A DNA stretch of 64,000 nucleotides from CAZJUP01 sp964549275 (GCA_964549275.1 CAZJUP010000001.1:62001-126000), one strand, 5' to 3'. Shown: positions 26,951 to 36,447, counted from the first letter of the stretch. The notes: generated by a model not told the origin, from the sequence alone. Program-made: numbers and translations.

Positions 26951-28252
26951 TTGAAGTTTTACAGCACCAAAAACAAAACGAGTTCTGTATCGTTTAAAGA
27001 AGCTCTTTTTAAGGGGTTGGCTCCTGATGGAGGGCTGTATATGCCTGAATCTATTCCAGAATTAGGAGTAGAATTTTTTCAGTCTCAAGAAAATTATCCA
27101 CAACTCGCTGCGGGGATGATTTATCCTTTTGTTCGTGAAGAGATCTCAAACTCTACACTCCAGAATATTGCAGAAAGCGCTTTTTCATTTCCTGTACCTA
27201 TTGTTGAATTGAATAAGGATTTTTCAATTTTAGAACTATTTCATGGTCCAACCTTTGCATTTAAAGATTTCGCTGCCCGTTTTATGTCCAGAACCATGGC
27301 GTATTTTCTCGAACAAGAAAACAAAGAGTTAACACTTCTTGTTGCCACATCAGGTGACACGGGGAGTGCCGTAGCTCACGGCTTTTTTGGAGTGGAAGGC
27401 ATCCATGTTGTTATTCTCTATCCATCGAAAAGGGTAAGCCCTTTTCAAGAAAAACAGCTTACAACATTGGGCGGTAATATTACAGCGTTAGAAGTAGAAG
27501 GCAGTTTTGATGATTGTCAGCAACTGGCGAAAGAAGCCTTTCAAGATGTAGAATTGAAATCGAAGAAATTGATGAGTTCAGCCAATTCAATCAACATGGC
27601 AAGGTTACTGCCGCAATCCGTCTATTATGCCTGGGCCTGGAAAAAAATAAAAGCAGAAGGCCCTGTTGTTTTTAGCGTACCCAGTGGAAACTTTGGGAAT
27701 TTAACTGGAGGATTATTGGCCAAAAAAATGGGTCTACCTATAGAAAAATTTGTTGCAGCAACCAACGCAAATGATGTGTTTCCAAAATATTTAGATGGAG
27801 GAGATATTCAGACTCAATCGGCAAAACATACCCTGTCCAATGCCATGGATGTGGGTATCCCCAGTAATCTGGAAAGAATTCAGGAATTGTACAATCGAAA
27901 TGTTATTGAAATTCAAAGGGATATTGAAAGCTGGAGTTTTAGTGATAAAAACACGACTGAGATGATTTACAACTCAAGAAGAAAATGGAACTATATTCTG
28001 GATCCCCATACAGCCGTGGGATTTCTCGGGTTAAAAAAATATTATAACAAAACGAAATCAAAAGCAAAGGGGGTTGTCCTGTCTACGGCAAATCCCGGAA
28101 AATTTTCAGATATTGTTGAACCCATTATTGGAAAACACCTAATCTTGCCCCAAGACCTTAAACGAGCGATTGGTAAAGAAAAAAAATCCATATTGATTTC
28201 GAATCAATTTGAAGATTTTAAGGAACTACTTCTTTCAGACCAGACAATTTAG
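26951..28252 (+). CDS. thrC: Threonine synthase
   Basis: PLP enzyme of fold type II converting phosphohomoserine to threonine. It begins KFYSTKNKTSSVSFKEAL, the PLP lysine is K105 in GPTFAFKDFAARFM, and the phosphate loop is in SVPSGNFGNLTGGLL. The length of 433 residues matches the E. coli-type enzyme. The start is TTG at 26951, supported by GTGAGG just upstream and by the family N-terminus; there is no nearby ATG. It is the last gene of the met-thr operon; no clear terminator follows. Confidence 0.94.
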   Translation: MKFYSTKNKTSSVSFKEALFKGLAPDGGLYMPESIPELGVEFFQSQENYPQLAAGMIYPFVREEISNSTLQNIAESAFSFPVPIVELNKDFSILELFHGPTFAFKDFAARFMSRTMAYFLEQENKELTLLVATSGDTGSAVAHGFFGVEGIHVVILYPSKRVSPFQEKQLTTLGGNITALEVEGSFDDCQQLAKEAFQDVELKSKKLMSSANSINMARLLPQSVYYAWAWKKIKAEGPVVFSVPSGNFGNLTGGLLAKKMGLPIEKFVAATNANDVFPKYLDGGDIQTQSAKHTLSNAMDVGIPSNLERIQELYNRNVIEIQRDIESWSFSDKNTTEMIYNSRRKWNYILDPHTAVGFLGLKKYYNKTKSKAKGVVLSTANPGKFSDIVEPIIGKHLILPQDLKRAIGKEKKSILISNQFEDFKELLLSDQTI

Positions 28253-28455
28253 ACAAAAAGATTTTTGCCAAATTTGATACTAACGCCTTCCATAAGGGGA
28301 TTGTACTTGGCGCTGAATGCTCATGGTGATACTCAATAACAACCTATGTGTCGGCGTGAGCATGGAAGAACTAAAGACCTGTAAAAACCCTTAGCTGAAA
28401 TCAATTAATTTATTTACTTTTTTGTATTCAAATTATAAAAGGGAACTCAGAGAGC

Positions 28456-28623
28456 ATGACAAAATTATCTAATCGCGGATCGGAAAGACGCCAGAAAGAA
28501 AGACGAAATGGAGGAGATCGGCGTAAATCAACCCATCCGGTTGAAAACGAAAGACGTATATTAGAGGACCGTCGAGTTGGAGAAGATCGTCGTTCCGGAA
28601 AAGACCGCCGGGAGAACAGCTGA
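28456..28623 (+). CDS. Small Arg-rich protein with repeated DRR/ERR motifs
   Basis: A 55-codon frame (ATG 28456, TGA 28621-28623) that reads MTKLSNRGSERRQKERRNGG at its start and VGEDRRSGKDRRENS at its end, so it is almost wholly made of xxRR repeats. Such (G/E)DRR repeats occur as tails of signalling proteins in many bacteria, but here they form a free-standing peptide. It sits between thrC and the MaoC gene with an A/G-rich stretch (CTCAGAGAGC) as a possible ribosome-binding site. Function unknown; the basic repeats suggest nucleic-acid or membrane binding, which is only a guess. Confidence 0.6.
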   Translation: MTKLSNRGSERRQKERRNGGDRRKSTHPVENERRILEDRRVGEDRRSGKDRRENS

Positions 28624-28682
28624 AATTTTTGAGAAAAATTATTTTCAATTGTATCCATTAATATTTAAGAGAGGGAAATAAA

Positions 28683-29159
28683 ATGGTAGATAAAGCCGAA
28701 AAACTGGATTATACAATTCGTGAGCTGAAATCAATGGTTGGCCAGGAATTAGGCGTTTCTGATTGGATTGAAGTCACTCAAGAAAATATCAAAAAATTTG
28801 GGCTGGCAACACAAGATATGGACCCCTTACATGTGGATCCGGAGTGGGCAAAAGAAAATGGACCATTTGGGACAACAGTTGCCCATGGATTTTGGACTTT
28901 ATCCATGCTGACTTATTTTAGTCACCAGCTTAAGTTTTGGCCAAGGGAGGTAAAATATGCCCTGAATTACGGTCTGAATAAAGTAAGATTTATCGAACCG
29001 GTGTTGACAGGTTCCAGAATTCGCAATAGGGCAATATTGAAAAAAATAGTTAAAAACAGCCATAATGCTTATTTATTTACCACTGAAAATATAATAGAGC
29101 TCGAGGGTTCTGAGCGTCCGGCTTTGGTTGCGGAATGGCTGGGTTTAATGGTGTGTTAA
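28683..29159 (+). CDS. MaoC-like hot-dog dehydratase
   Basis: Single-domain MaoC/R-specific enoyl-CoA hydratase-like protein of 158 residues. The hydratase motif is readable as ATQDMDPLHVDPEWAKENGP (catalytic Asp and His), followed by VAHGFWTLSM. ATG 28683 is preceded by GAGAGGGAAATAAA. Likely substrate is an enoyl thioester in fatty-acid or polyester metabolism, but the sequence does not settle this. It is convergent with the acyltransferase gene, three bases away. Confidence 0.85.
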   Translation: MVDKAEKLDYTIRELKSMVGQELGVSDWIEVTQENIKKFGLATQDMDPLHVDPEWAKENGPFGTTVAHGFWTLSMLTYFSHQLKFWPREVKYALNYGLNKVRFIEPVLTGSRIRNRAILKKIVKNSHNAYLFTTENIIELEGSERPALVAEWLGLMVC

Positions 29160-29162
29160 TCG

Positions 29163-30527
29163 TTAAGATATTCTTGGAATATTGATGATACTCATATACT
29201 GATCTTTTGCCTCATTTATATATTTCACCAAAGCTTGTCTCTCTCTAATTATATTATACATGAGATTTCGCTTTCGATAAAAAATAGATAAAAACCGAAG
29301 ATGCTGTCTGTATTGCCTTACCCTGTGAATATATTTAAGAACAAAGTTTCCACTTGGAATTAAAGTTAGACTGTAAACTATAGTCCAAACTAGGCTGTCC
29401 GTAAAAAGTGCTACAGTTGAAATTTCCAGTGTGTAAAAAATTAGAAAAATTCCAGTGCCAGCCAATAATTTTGTTGGAGCAATTTCCGCTTTAGCTCTGG
29501 CAAAGTTCTTCGCAAACCATCGCGGAAATTTATACGGTATAACATTATTGATTAGCCCATAGATATAGAACGGGAATCCGAATATGATAAATGCTACGGC
29601 CTTAATTCGTTCCGAAGTTGAGGCGCTTTTTGTTGCAGGATTTAGGTATTCATCTTTCAATTTCAATCGATCCAAGTGATGTAGATAGCGATGCAGCATA
29701 TGCTGAAAGATTTCTACTTTATCCGGACGATTTTCGAAATACCATTCTACAGCGTTTACCAATCCTTTGGTTACCGAAAATTCATCGATTTTGTTTTCGG
29801 TATCCATTTTTAGGTCCATCATTAATTCTTTTTTATAGATGAGTTCCAGCGCACTGACAATTTCTTCAACGGCTAAATCTTTCAGGTTTGTCGTCAGATT
29901 AGACAAAGCAGTTTCAATTTGGTCAGTTAACTGATGGACAGTTTCATATTCATCTTGGAGGTAATCCAATTTATATTGGGAAATATGTATCGGTTTCCCA
30001 AATCGAATAATCACATCACTTCGAAATTTCACGGCATTGGAATATGAGAGCCCTACGGGTACAATGACGCTGTTTAAGGACCAGTTATTGTTTGCTTCTG
30101 CCCCCAATCCGATTCTCGCAGCACCGGTTTTAATTTTACTTAATGTTCGGTCCCCGGTTGATATCCCTTCGGGGAATATCAGAAATGCGCCCTCATTTTT
30201 TAAAATGTTATATCCTTTGGAAAACGCATCCACATTTTTTGCTGTTTCTTTTGGGTTGTCTTGCCGACGATAAACCGGGACAAGTTGTAGTTTGGTTAAA
30301 AACCATTTAGAAATGGGATGGTTAAATAAAGTTGCTTTTGCAAAAAAATGAAGTTGTCGTTGGCATGCTTGACCCACAATCAGAGGGTCCATCATTGTGT
30401 TGGGGTGATTGCAGGCAAAAATGACAGGACCACGCTTAGGAATATGTTCAGTATGTTGGGAGGAGATTCGGTTGAAAAAAATTCGAATTCCCGTAAGAGA
30501 GATTAGTTTAATGAAGAAGTATAACAA
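29163..30527 (-). CDS. PlsC-domain glycerolipid acyltransferase
   Basis: Lysophosphatidate acyltransferase-type protein of 454 residues. The catalytic NHx4D motif is FACNHPNTMMD (H41, D47), and the second motif IFPEG lies at 117-121 followed by GISTGDRTLSKIKTGAARIG. The C-terminal half contains two to four hydrophobic segments (for example around KLLAGTGIFLIFYTLEIST), so it is membrane-bound. It is about twice the length of classical PlsC, with an added C-terminal region of unknown role. Lies 27 bases downstream of the exported unknown gene on the same strand. Confidence 0.87.
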   Translation of the reverse strand: MLYFFIKLISLTGIRIFFNRISSQHTEHIPKRGPVIFACNHPNTMMDPLIVGQACQRQLHFFAKATLFNHPISKWFLTKLQLVPVYRRQDNPKETAKNVDAFSKGYNILKNEGAFLIFPEGISTGDRTLSKIKTGAARIGLGAEANNNWSLNSVIVPVGLSYSNAVKFRSDVIIRFGKPIHISQYKLDYLQDEYETVHQLTDQIETALSNLTTNLKDLAVEEIVSALELIYKKELMMDLKMDTENKIDEFSVTKGLVNAVEWYFENRPDKVEIFQHMLHRYLHHLDRLKLKDEYLNPATKSASTSERIKAVAFIIFGFPFYIYGLINNVIPYKFPRWFAKNFARAKAEIAPTKLLAGTGIFLIFYTLEISTVALFTDSLVWTIVYSLTLIPSGNFVLKYIHRVRQYRQHLRFLSIFYRKRNLMYNIIRERQALVKYINEAKDQYMSIINIPRIS

Positions 30528-30554
30528 TAGCCGCTTCCTGTTACTGACTAGAAG

Positions 30555-31550
30555 TTAATGAGAATTTGATTCAGAACAAATTTTTTGAATATTAAAAGGA
30601 GTGGGGTCAGGAATTTCTCCAGAATAGATCATTTTCTGGAGGAGCAATGCGGAGAAACTAATTTTTTTAGTGTATTCATAATGATTAAATCGGGCTTGGA
30701 CTTCTGGAGATTGAAATTGTATACAATAGCTTGGGAGATGGTTTAATACAGTTTTTGATTTTTTCAGAAGTGTCAGATTTTGTCCTTCATAATAATAAGA
30801 TGGGTTGAAGGCTTCATCCCAGTTAGGGTTTACATAATTTCTAATATCAAAGTGAGAATTTAAAATCCATTTGGAGTCTACTTTTTTTAAAAGCGGATGG
30901 TGTCCCTCACAGAGATCAATACCAAAAAGAAGCCCTTGGAAATTGGCCTCTAAATCCGCAAAAGAAAAAACCCCTGAAGCATACCGACCTAATAAATTTT
31001 GTTCTCCAAAAATGCCCAACCTGACAGCTTTTTCCATCGCAGCAGGAATAGATTCTCCTTTTTCAATCAGTGAGGTATACCGTATATAATATAAATAACC
31101 GGAACCCGTAAAATGTGTCAGTTTATCGATTCCGGTTAGTATTCCGTTTATATTGATAATTTCATCAATCATTTTGTCCAGACTTATAGATTGGCCTTTT
31201 TCAAAGATGGATGAACCTTCTTCCCAATATATACTTTTCCGAAAAATATTTTCAGAAAATTTTGTCTCTTTAGGAAACTTATCTACCCAGTTGGTCGATT
31301 TAATCCGTTTTTCAAGCGGTCCATTAAGGGTAACACCGAAATGCCTGAGTGTGGAAGCGGCTGCCGTTTGACAACTGCAATCTTCTGGGAGTTTTTGAAG
31401 GGCAACCTGAATTTCATGGTTGTAATACCAGTTTAATTTATCGGAAGCATCGTTTAATGGATGCCCCCAAACTAAATAGGGGTCCACCTCGCCGGCAAAA
31501 CACGGAATACTGAACAGAATAAATGTTACGGTTTGCCGGAATAATATCAT
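30555..31550 (-). CDS. Exported protein of unknown function
   Basis: 331 residues with an N-terminal signal peptide (hydrophobic VTFILFSIPCFA, then GEVDPY). I do not recognise the family. The mature part is globular and rich in aromatic residues; the most structured-looking segment is DKLTHFTGSGYLYYIRYTSL followed by ESIPAAMEKAVRLG, and a CSC pair occurs near residue 59. The gene begins 11 bases after the regulator gene on the same strand, so the two may be co-transcribed. Confidence 0.6.
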   Translation of the reverse strand: MILFRQTVTFILFSIPCFAGEVDPYLVWGHPLNDASDKLNWYYNHEIQVALQKLPEDCSCQTAAASTLRHFGVTLNGPLEKRIKSTNWVDKFPKETKFSENIFRKSIYWEEGSSIFEKGQSISLDKMIDEIININGILTGIDKLTHFTGSGYLYYIRYTSLIEKGESIPAAMEKAVRLGIFGEQNLLGRYASGVFSFADLEANFQGLLFGIDLCEGHHPLLKKVDSKWILNSHFDIRNYVNPNWDEAFNPSYYYEGQNLTLLKKSKTVLNHLPSYCIQFQSPEVQARFNHYEYTKKISFSALLLQKMIYSGEIPDPTPFNIQKICSESNSH

Positions 31551-31561
31551 AAGCTATATCT

Positions 31562-33139
31562 TTATTTTTCGGAAATAATCTCACTTTTAATTTCTTCTAT
31601 CCAGGATAATTGTTTTTGACTCTTAGGATTGCTATAGGAACATTGTTCATCCAAGGGACACGCTGAACACCGAGGGCAGATAATATTGGCAGGAGATTCT
31701 AAAGCTGTATTAATCCATCCGATATTCAGAATACTTCCGGCTGATTGAATTGCAGATTTTATAGTATCCGGAATTTCAATTCGATGGTTTTGGTCTAATG
31801 TAATATTTTCCAATTTTTTGATCATTTTTTTGATGTCAGATCCATGTGTTTTTAGAAGAGGGAGAAGATCAACCCCAACAGAAATGACGTGAGGATTCCC
31901 AGCGGCATCCCTGAGGCGTGTGGCGATACACGCATATAACCTGGAAGGACGATTCACCTCTTTCATGAGCGAAATTTGGGTAAGCGTTTTTTGGTTAGTT
32001 GGATGGTCTGCCAAACGAAAAAGAGCCCACTGTCTGCAAAGATCAGGGTTATTGGTCATGGTCCCCCAAGGTAGGGGAATCCCATTGCCTCGATAGACGG
32101 CCCGAAGTTTATTCGGAGTGTACACATCAAAGTAATGCCAATGCCGATATGGCGATACTGCCGTCATTCTTCTCATGATAACGGTTGGGGTAAGGTCGAC
32201 TTGTTTCCCTGAAAAAATATCGTAGGCTTTTCTTGCGAGGAACTGTCTAAAAGGTTGTCGAGGGCAAAGCAAGGCACCGGCAAAAAAACTGCATTCAAAA
32301 TCTCGCCATGCAATGAGAATATCTTTCTGATTTAACGATGTCGATTCTGTGGGTGCGGGTTTTGGCGAACCACCAAGCTCTCCACCGGTTGCCTGGCTGG
32401 AAACCATACCATCTCCTCCGTGGAGAATTTTATGACCAAGGTGATAGGCTAAATCATACTTTAATCGAGCTTCTGAATAGCGTAAAGTTTCATTGATATA
32501 TACCGTATTGGGATAATCAAAAAAAGAACGAAATTGAGTTTTGACTTCAAGTCCACGGTCAGTAACGGTATTGAACGGATTTTTTTTAAACCATTTTATT
32601 TTTAAATCGTGTTGGGCATATAATTCCAGAATATGATTAGACTGAAGTGGAAACCGTTTTTTACTGATTCGGTCTGCAGTCCTTTCCAAATCGGGAAATT
32701 GGTTGCGATTTTTCTCCTGATGTGCCCGAATAAGAATATGGGCAAATTGTCGTCCGGAAATTCGAGATTGGGTCAGCAATTCGGGAATGGCGATTTCAAG
32801 TAAATCTTTAGAAAAAAGAATTCCCGGCTCAAGTTGCATTCGCTCTAATGCTCTTTCAATGTCTTCAATATTTTCGGTTTTCGGTTGCTGGCGATCATCC
32901 AAAAACCAGTTCAAATCTTTTTGAAACACTTTCGAGAATACCTTTAATACATTTTTTGCGGGAGATCGTCTTCCGGTTTCTATTAAACTAAGATATGAGA
33001 TAGAGGGGGCATTGTGGGTATCAATTTGGATACACCGAGTTGCTAAGTCTTCCAGAGTCATTCCAGATTGCTTTCGTAACGAACGGAGTTTAGACCCTAA
33101 AAAGTGAACATTTGTAATAGGATGGTCGATTGATTTCAT
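31562..33139 (-). CDS. ScfR/RamB-type short-chain acyl-CoA regulator (XRE + IrrE-like domain)
   Basis: 525 residues with an N-terminal helix-turn-helix (LRSLRKQSGMTLEDLATRC, then SISYLSLIETGRRSPAKNVL), a central DUF955/IrrE-like segment (RLKYDLAYHLGHKILHGGDG, where the usual HExxH glutamate is replaced) and a DUF2083-like C-terminal half ending in a four-Cys cluster CPRCSACPLDEQC. This layout is that of RamB and related regulators of acetate, propionate and glyoxylate metabolism. It is divergent from malate synthase and isocitrate lyase, with palindromes between, so it very likely controls them, and itself. Confidence 0.85.
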   Translation of the reverse strand: MKSIDHPITNVHFLGSKLRSLRKQSGMTLEDLATRCIQIDTHNAPSISYLSLIETGRRSPAKNVLKVFSKVFQKDLNWFLDDRQQPKTENIEDIERALERMQLEPGILFSKDLLEIAIPELLTQSRISGRQFAHILIRAHQEKNRNQFPDLERTADRISKKRFPLQSNHILELYAQHDLKIKWFKKNPFNTVTDRGLEVKTQFRSFFDYPNTVYINETLRYSEARLKYDLAYHLGHKILHGGDGMVSSQATGGELGGSPKPAPTESTSLNQKDILIAWRDFECSFFAGALLCPRQPFRQFLARKAYDIFSGKQVDLTPTVIMRRMTAVSPYRHWHYFDVYTPNKLRAVYRGNGIPLPWGTMTNNPDLCRQWALFRLADHPTNQKTLTQISLMKEVNRPSRLYACIATRLRDAAGNPHVISVGVDLLPLLKTHGSDIKKMIKKLENITLDQNHRIEIPDTIKSAIQSAGSILNIGWINTALESPANIICPRCSACPLDEQCSYSNPKSQKQLSWIEEIKSEIISEK

Positions 33140-33161
33140 GGTTATTCTTTTCTGTGAATTT

Positions 33162-33196
33162 TACAATGTAAAATTTTCTTGTAAAATTTTACATTA
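33162..33196. promoter_or_regulatory. Operator: perfect 13-bp inverted repeat between regulator and glyoxylate genes
   Basis: AATGTAAAATTTT (33166-33178) and its exact reverse complement AAAATTTTACATT (33184-33196) flank a 5-base spacer. The left side overlaps a second, shorter palindrome TTTAC-AAT-GTAAA. Both lie in the divergent promoter between the ScfR-type regulator and malate synthase. The symmetry is seen directly; binding by the adjacent regulator is inferred from position. Confidence 0.75.
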
Positions 33197-33278
33197 AAAA
33201 GATTAGATTGCAAAGTATTTTCTGTTGGACTCAAAATGGAAAATAAACTTATTTAAGAATTCAAAGTCAGGAAAGAAT

Positions 33279-34934
33279 ATGGAATACCCCAACGCCCTCG
33301 GTTTAAAAATAAACGAACGATTCTCAGGAGAGAATTATGAATTTGCCAATAGAAATGCGTCTTCTTCTGTTGGGATTATAGCCCCTGTCAATGAATCATT
33401 TGAAGAAATACTCACACCGGATGCACTCCATTTTATTGCACAATTAGAACGTGAATTTCGAGTTCGGAGAAAAGATATCCTTAAAAATCGAAGTCTTCGC
33501 CAGAGAAAAATAGATGAAGGAGAAATGCCGGGATTTTTGAAAGAAACTAAATCAATCAGAAGAACTGAATGGAAGGTCAGTCCTGTTCCTCAAGATTTAA
33601 TGGACAGACGTTTGGAGATTACGGGTCCGGTTGATCGAAAAATGATTATTAATGCTCTAAATTCGGAAACCAAAGTGTTTATGGCAGACTTCGAGGATTC
33701 CTGCTCACCAACATGGGAAAATATATTGAACGGGCAGATTAACCTCAGAGATGCTATTCATAAAACCATTTCGTATGTCCATCCTCAAACTGAAAAAGTC
33801 TATACTCTCAATAAACAAACAGCAACCTTGATGGTTCGTCCACGGGGATGGCATTTAAATGAAAAACATGTTATCTTGGATGGAGAACCTGTTTCTGCTT
33901 CACTTTTTGATTTTGGGCTATTTTTCTTTCATAATGCTAAATCTTTGATAAATAATGGTTCCGGGCCATACTTTTATCTCCCAAAATTGGAAAATCATCT
34001 CGAAGCACGATTATGGAATGACGTCTTTTTAAAAGCTCAGGCTACTTTAAATATTCCAAAAGGGACAATTAAAGCAACGGTTTTAATTGAGACAATTTTG
34101 GCTGCATTTGAAATGGACGAAATCCTATACGAACTTCGTGACCATTCAGCGGGACTGAACTGTGGAAGATGGGATTATATATTCAGCTTTATTAAGAAAT
34201 TTCGTAATCATTCGAATTATTTGCTCCCCGACAGATCTGTAGTGACCATGGATCGTCATTTTCTCAAATCCTATGTGACCTTACTGATACAAACCTGTCA
34301 CAAAAGGGGAGCCCACGCCATGGGTGGGATGGCTGCGCAAATCCCCATTAAACATGATCCTGAAGCAAACCGAGAAGCCATGGATAAAGTTCGAATGGAT
34401 AAAGAGCGTGAAATGAAAGCGGGTCATGACGGAACTTGGATAGCTCATCCTGGACTGGCCCCCGTGGCATTGGAAGCCTTTCGGGGAATGGTTAATGCCA
34501 ATCAAATAGATAATCACGGAGAAGATATAACGATAACTGTTGAAGACTTATTGAAAGTTCCAAGCGGAGAAATAACAGAAGAGGGAGTTCGACATAATAT
34601 ACGGGTAGGCATTCAATATGTTGAAGCTTGGATTGGCGGGAATGGGTGTGTTCCTCTTTATCATTTAATGGAAGATGCGGCTACTGCAGAAATTAGTCGG
34701 GCCCAACTTTGGCAATGGCTGCACTACGGAGCAGAATCGAGCAATGGAAATGCACAGACTTTAGACCGATTTAATCAATGGGTATCAGAAGAATTAGCGA
34801 GGGTACAAAAAGAGGTTGGAACTACACGATTCGAATCCGGTCATTATCAGCAAGCTGCGGAAATGTTTTCCATGATGGTCACACAAGATAAATTTGATGA
34901 ATTTTTAACAATACCGGCGTACCAATACATTTAA
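33279..34934 (+). CDS. aceB: Malate synthase A
   Basis: Glyoxylate-shunt enzyme condensing glyoxylate and acetyl-CoA to malate. Conserved blocks include VFMADFEDSCSPTWENILNG, MVRPRGWHLNEKH, GLNCGRWDYIFSFIKKF and AHAMGGMAAQIPIK. I chose ATG 33279 (MEYPNALGL) because AGGAAAG lies just upstream; a TTG 54 bases earlier is in frame but sits close to the palindromic operator. The resulting 551 residues fit the A-type enzyme. It is followed by a 53-codon gene and isocitrate lyase. Confidence 0.94.
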   Translation: MEYPNALGLKINERFSGENYEFANRNASSSVGIIAPVNESFEEILTPDALHFIAQLEREFRVRRKDILKNRSLRQRKIDEGEMPGFLKETKSIRRTEWKVSPVPQDLMDRRLEITGPVDRKMIINALNSETKVFMADFEDSCSPTWENILNGQINLRDAIHKTISYVHPQTEKVYTLNKQTATLMVRPRGWHLNEKHVILDGEPVSASLFDFGLFFFHNAKSLINNGSGPYFYLPKLENHLEARLWNDVFLKAQATLNIPKGTIKATVLIETILAAFEMDEILYELRDHSAGLNCGRWDYIFSFIKKFRNHSNYLLPDRSVVTMDRHFLKSYVTLLIQTCHKRGAHAMGGMAAQIPIKHDPEANREAMDKVRMDKEREMKAGHDGTWIAHPGLAPVALEAFRGMVNANQIDNHGEDITITVEDLLKVPSGEITEEGVRHNIRVGIQYVEAWIGGNGCVPLYHLMEDAATAEISRAQLWQWLHYGAESSNGNAQTLDRFNQWVSEELARVQKEVGTTRFESGHYQQAAEMFSMMVTQDKFDEFLTIPAYQYI

Positions 34935-34957
34935 TCAATTCTTTAAGGAGGCAAGGA

Positions 34958-35119
34958 ATGAACCCCAATGAATACAGACAGTCGTTTGAACAGGATATCC
35001 CTGATAAAAAAATAAAATGGAATCCTGAAAAAATAAAACCCGGGACAAAGGATTTCCGTGAAGATCCTCCGGTAATGGTGAGGAACCGTTTTGAACAAGA
35101 TGTTCAGGAGGTGAAATGA
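34958..35119 (+). CDS. 53-residue protein encoded between aceB and aceA
   Basis: A short frame with a strong ribosome-binding site (AAGGAGGCAAGGA) starting MNPNEYRQSFEQDIPDKKIK and ending RNRFEQDVQEVK. Its stop overlaps the isocitrate lyase start as ATGATG, which suggests translational coupling. The peptide is hydrophilic, with two similar FEQD segments at its ends, no signal peptide and no cysteines. I know no family for it. Its placement between the two glyoxylate-shunt genes suggests a role with one of these enzymes, but that is inference. Confidence 0.7.
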   Translation: MNPNEYRQSFEQDIPDKKIKWNPEKIKPGTKDFREDPPVMVRNRFEQDVQEVK

Positions 35120-36447
35120 TGGGGCGGTCGAGTCAAATTGATACCTTAAATCAGGAATGGGAATCAGACCCAAGATGGAATGGAATTGTACGCCCCTACA
35201 CAGCAGAAGAAGTGGTGGCATTAAGAGGATCCGTTCAAATCGAATACACTTTAGCTAAACGGGGAGCCGAAAAGTTTTGGAATGATTTACAGGGAAACGA
35301 AGTGGTTTCAGCTCTGGGGGCTTTAACCGGGAATCAGGCTATTCAGGAAGTTCAAGCAGGACTAAAAGCAGTATACTGTTCTGGTTGGCAAGTAGCCGGA
35401 GATGCCAATACGGCAGGCTCAATGTATCCAGATCAAAGTTTATATCCTGTGGACTCAGTTCCAAAGTTGGTTGAAAGGATAAATAATGCACTTCTTCGAA
35501 CGGATGAAATTCACTGGGTGAAAGAGGATGAAAACATTGAATGGGTGGTCCCCCTCATTGCGGATGCAGAAGCAGGATTTGGTGGTAACCTGAACGCGTT
35601 TGAACTCATGAAAGCCATGATAAAAGCAGGAGCTTCAGCTGTTCATTGGGAAGATCAACTCTCATCAGCGAAAAAATGCGGACATATGGGAGGCAAAGTA
35701 TTGGTCCCCACTCAAGAAGCTATAAATAAACTGGTAGCGGCAAGGCTGGCAGCAGATGTGATGAATGTTCCTTCTGTAATCATCGCCCGTACAGATGCCA
35801 ATGCGGCAAAATTAATTACCTCAGACCATGACATGAGAGATAGAAAATTTGTTACAGGAGAGAGATCGGGAGAAGGGTTTTATTATGTGAATCATGGACT
35901 CGACCAAGCGATTGACAGAGGTTTATCGTATGCCCCCTACGCCGATTTACTCTGGTGCGAAACCGCTAAACCCAATTTGGATGAAGCCAGGCGCTTTGCT
36001 TCAGCTATACATGATAAATATCCCGGAAAACTTCTCTGTTACAACTGTTCTCCGTCATTTAACTGGAATGCTAACTTGGATGATTCAGAACTAAAAACAT
36101 TTAGAGAAGAGTTGTTTCGAATGGGGTACAAATATCAGTTTATTACCTTGGCCGGGTGGCATGCTCTCAACCTGAGCATGTTTGAATTGAGCCGGGCGTA
36201 TAAGGAAGAAGGTATGTACGCCTATTCACAGATGCAAAACCAAGAATTTGATATGGAGAAAGAAGGATTCAGGGCAGCCAAACACCAGACTTTTGTAGGT
36301 ACAACCTATTTTGATGCCGTACAGAATACTGTTACATCAGGGAAAGCATCAACCGGGGCTATGGAAGGATCTACAGAAGAAGAACAGTTCATGGATTTGG
36401 TCCCGTCAATTTCCGAAAATTTGGAGCACCCCTCGGCACAAGCCTAA
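35116..36447 (+). CDS. aceA: Isocitrate lyase
   Basis: Cleaves isocitrate to glyoxylate and succinate. The catalytic cysteine motif KKCGHMGGKVLVPTQEAI is at about residues 190-207, with PLIADAEAGFGGNLNAFELM upstream and LLCYNCSPSFNWNANL downstream. The length of 443 residues is typical. The first codons read ATG-ATG; the first overlaps the stop of the small upstream gene. It is the last gene of the glyoxylate operon and is followed by a hairpin. Confidence 0.95.
   Translation: MMGRSSQIDTLNQEWESDPRWNGIVRPYTAEEVVALRGSVQIEYTLAKRGAEKFWNDLQGNEVVSALGALTGNQAIQEVQAGLKAVYCSGWQVAGDANTAGSMYPDQSLYPVDSVPKLVERINNALLRTDEIHWVKEDENIEWVVPLIADAEAGFGGNLNAFELMKAMIKAGASAVHWEDQLSSAKKCGHMGGKVLVPTQEAINKLVAARLAADVMNVPSVIIARTDANAAKLITSDHDMRDRKFVTGERSGEGFYYVNHGLDQAIDRGLSYAPYADLLWCETAKPNLDEARRFASAIHDKYPGKLLCYNCSPSFNWNANLDDSELKTFREELFRMGYKYQFITLAGWHALNLSMFELSRAYKEEGMYAYSQMQNQEFDMEKEGFRAAKHQTFVGTTYFDAVQNTVTSGKASTGAMEGSTEEEQFMDLVPSISENLEHPSAQA

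Noticed and set aside
28253..28440. Terminator or riboswitch after thrC (ATGCTCA ... TGAGCAT)
   Set aside because: The 7-bp arms are about 40 bases apart with no T-run and no known riboswitch core.
28428..28658. 76-codon minus-strand frame rich in RRS
   Set aside because: It is the mirror of the Arg-rich repeats on the plus strand, which has a better start and length.
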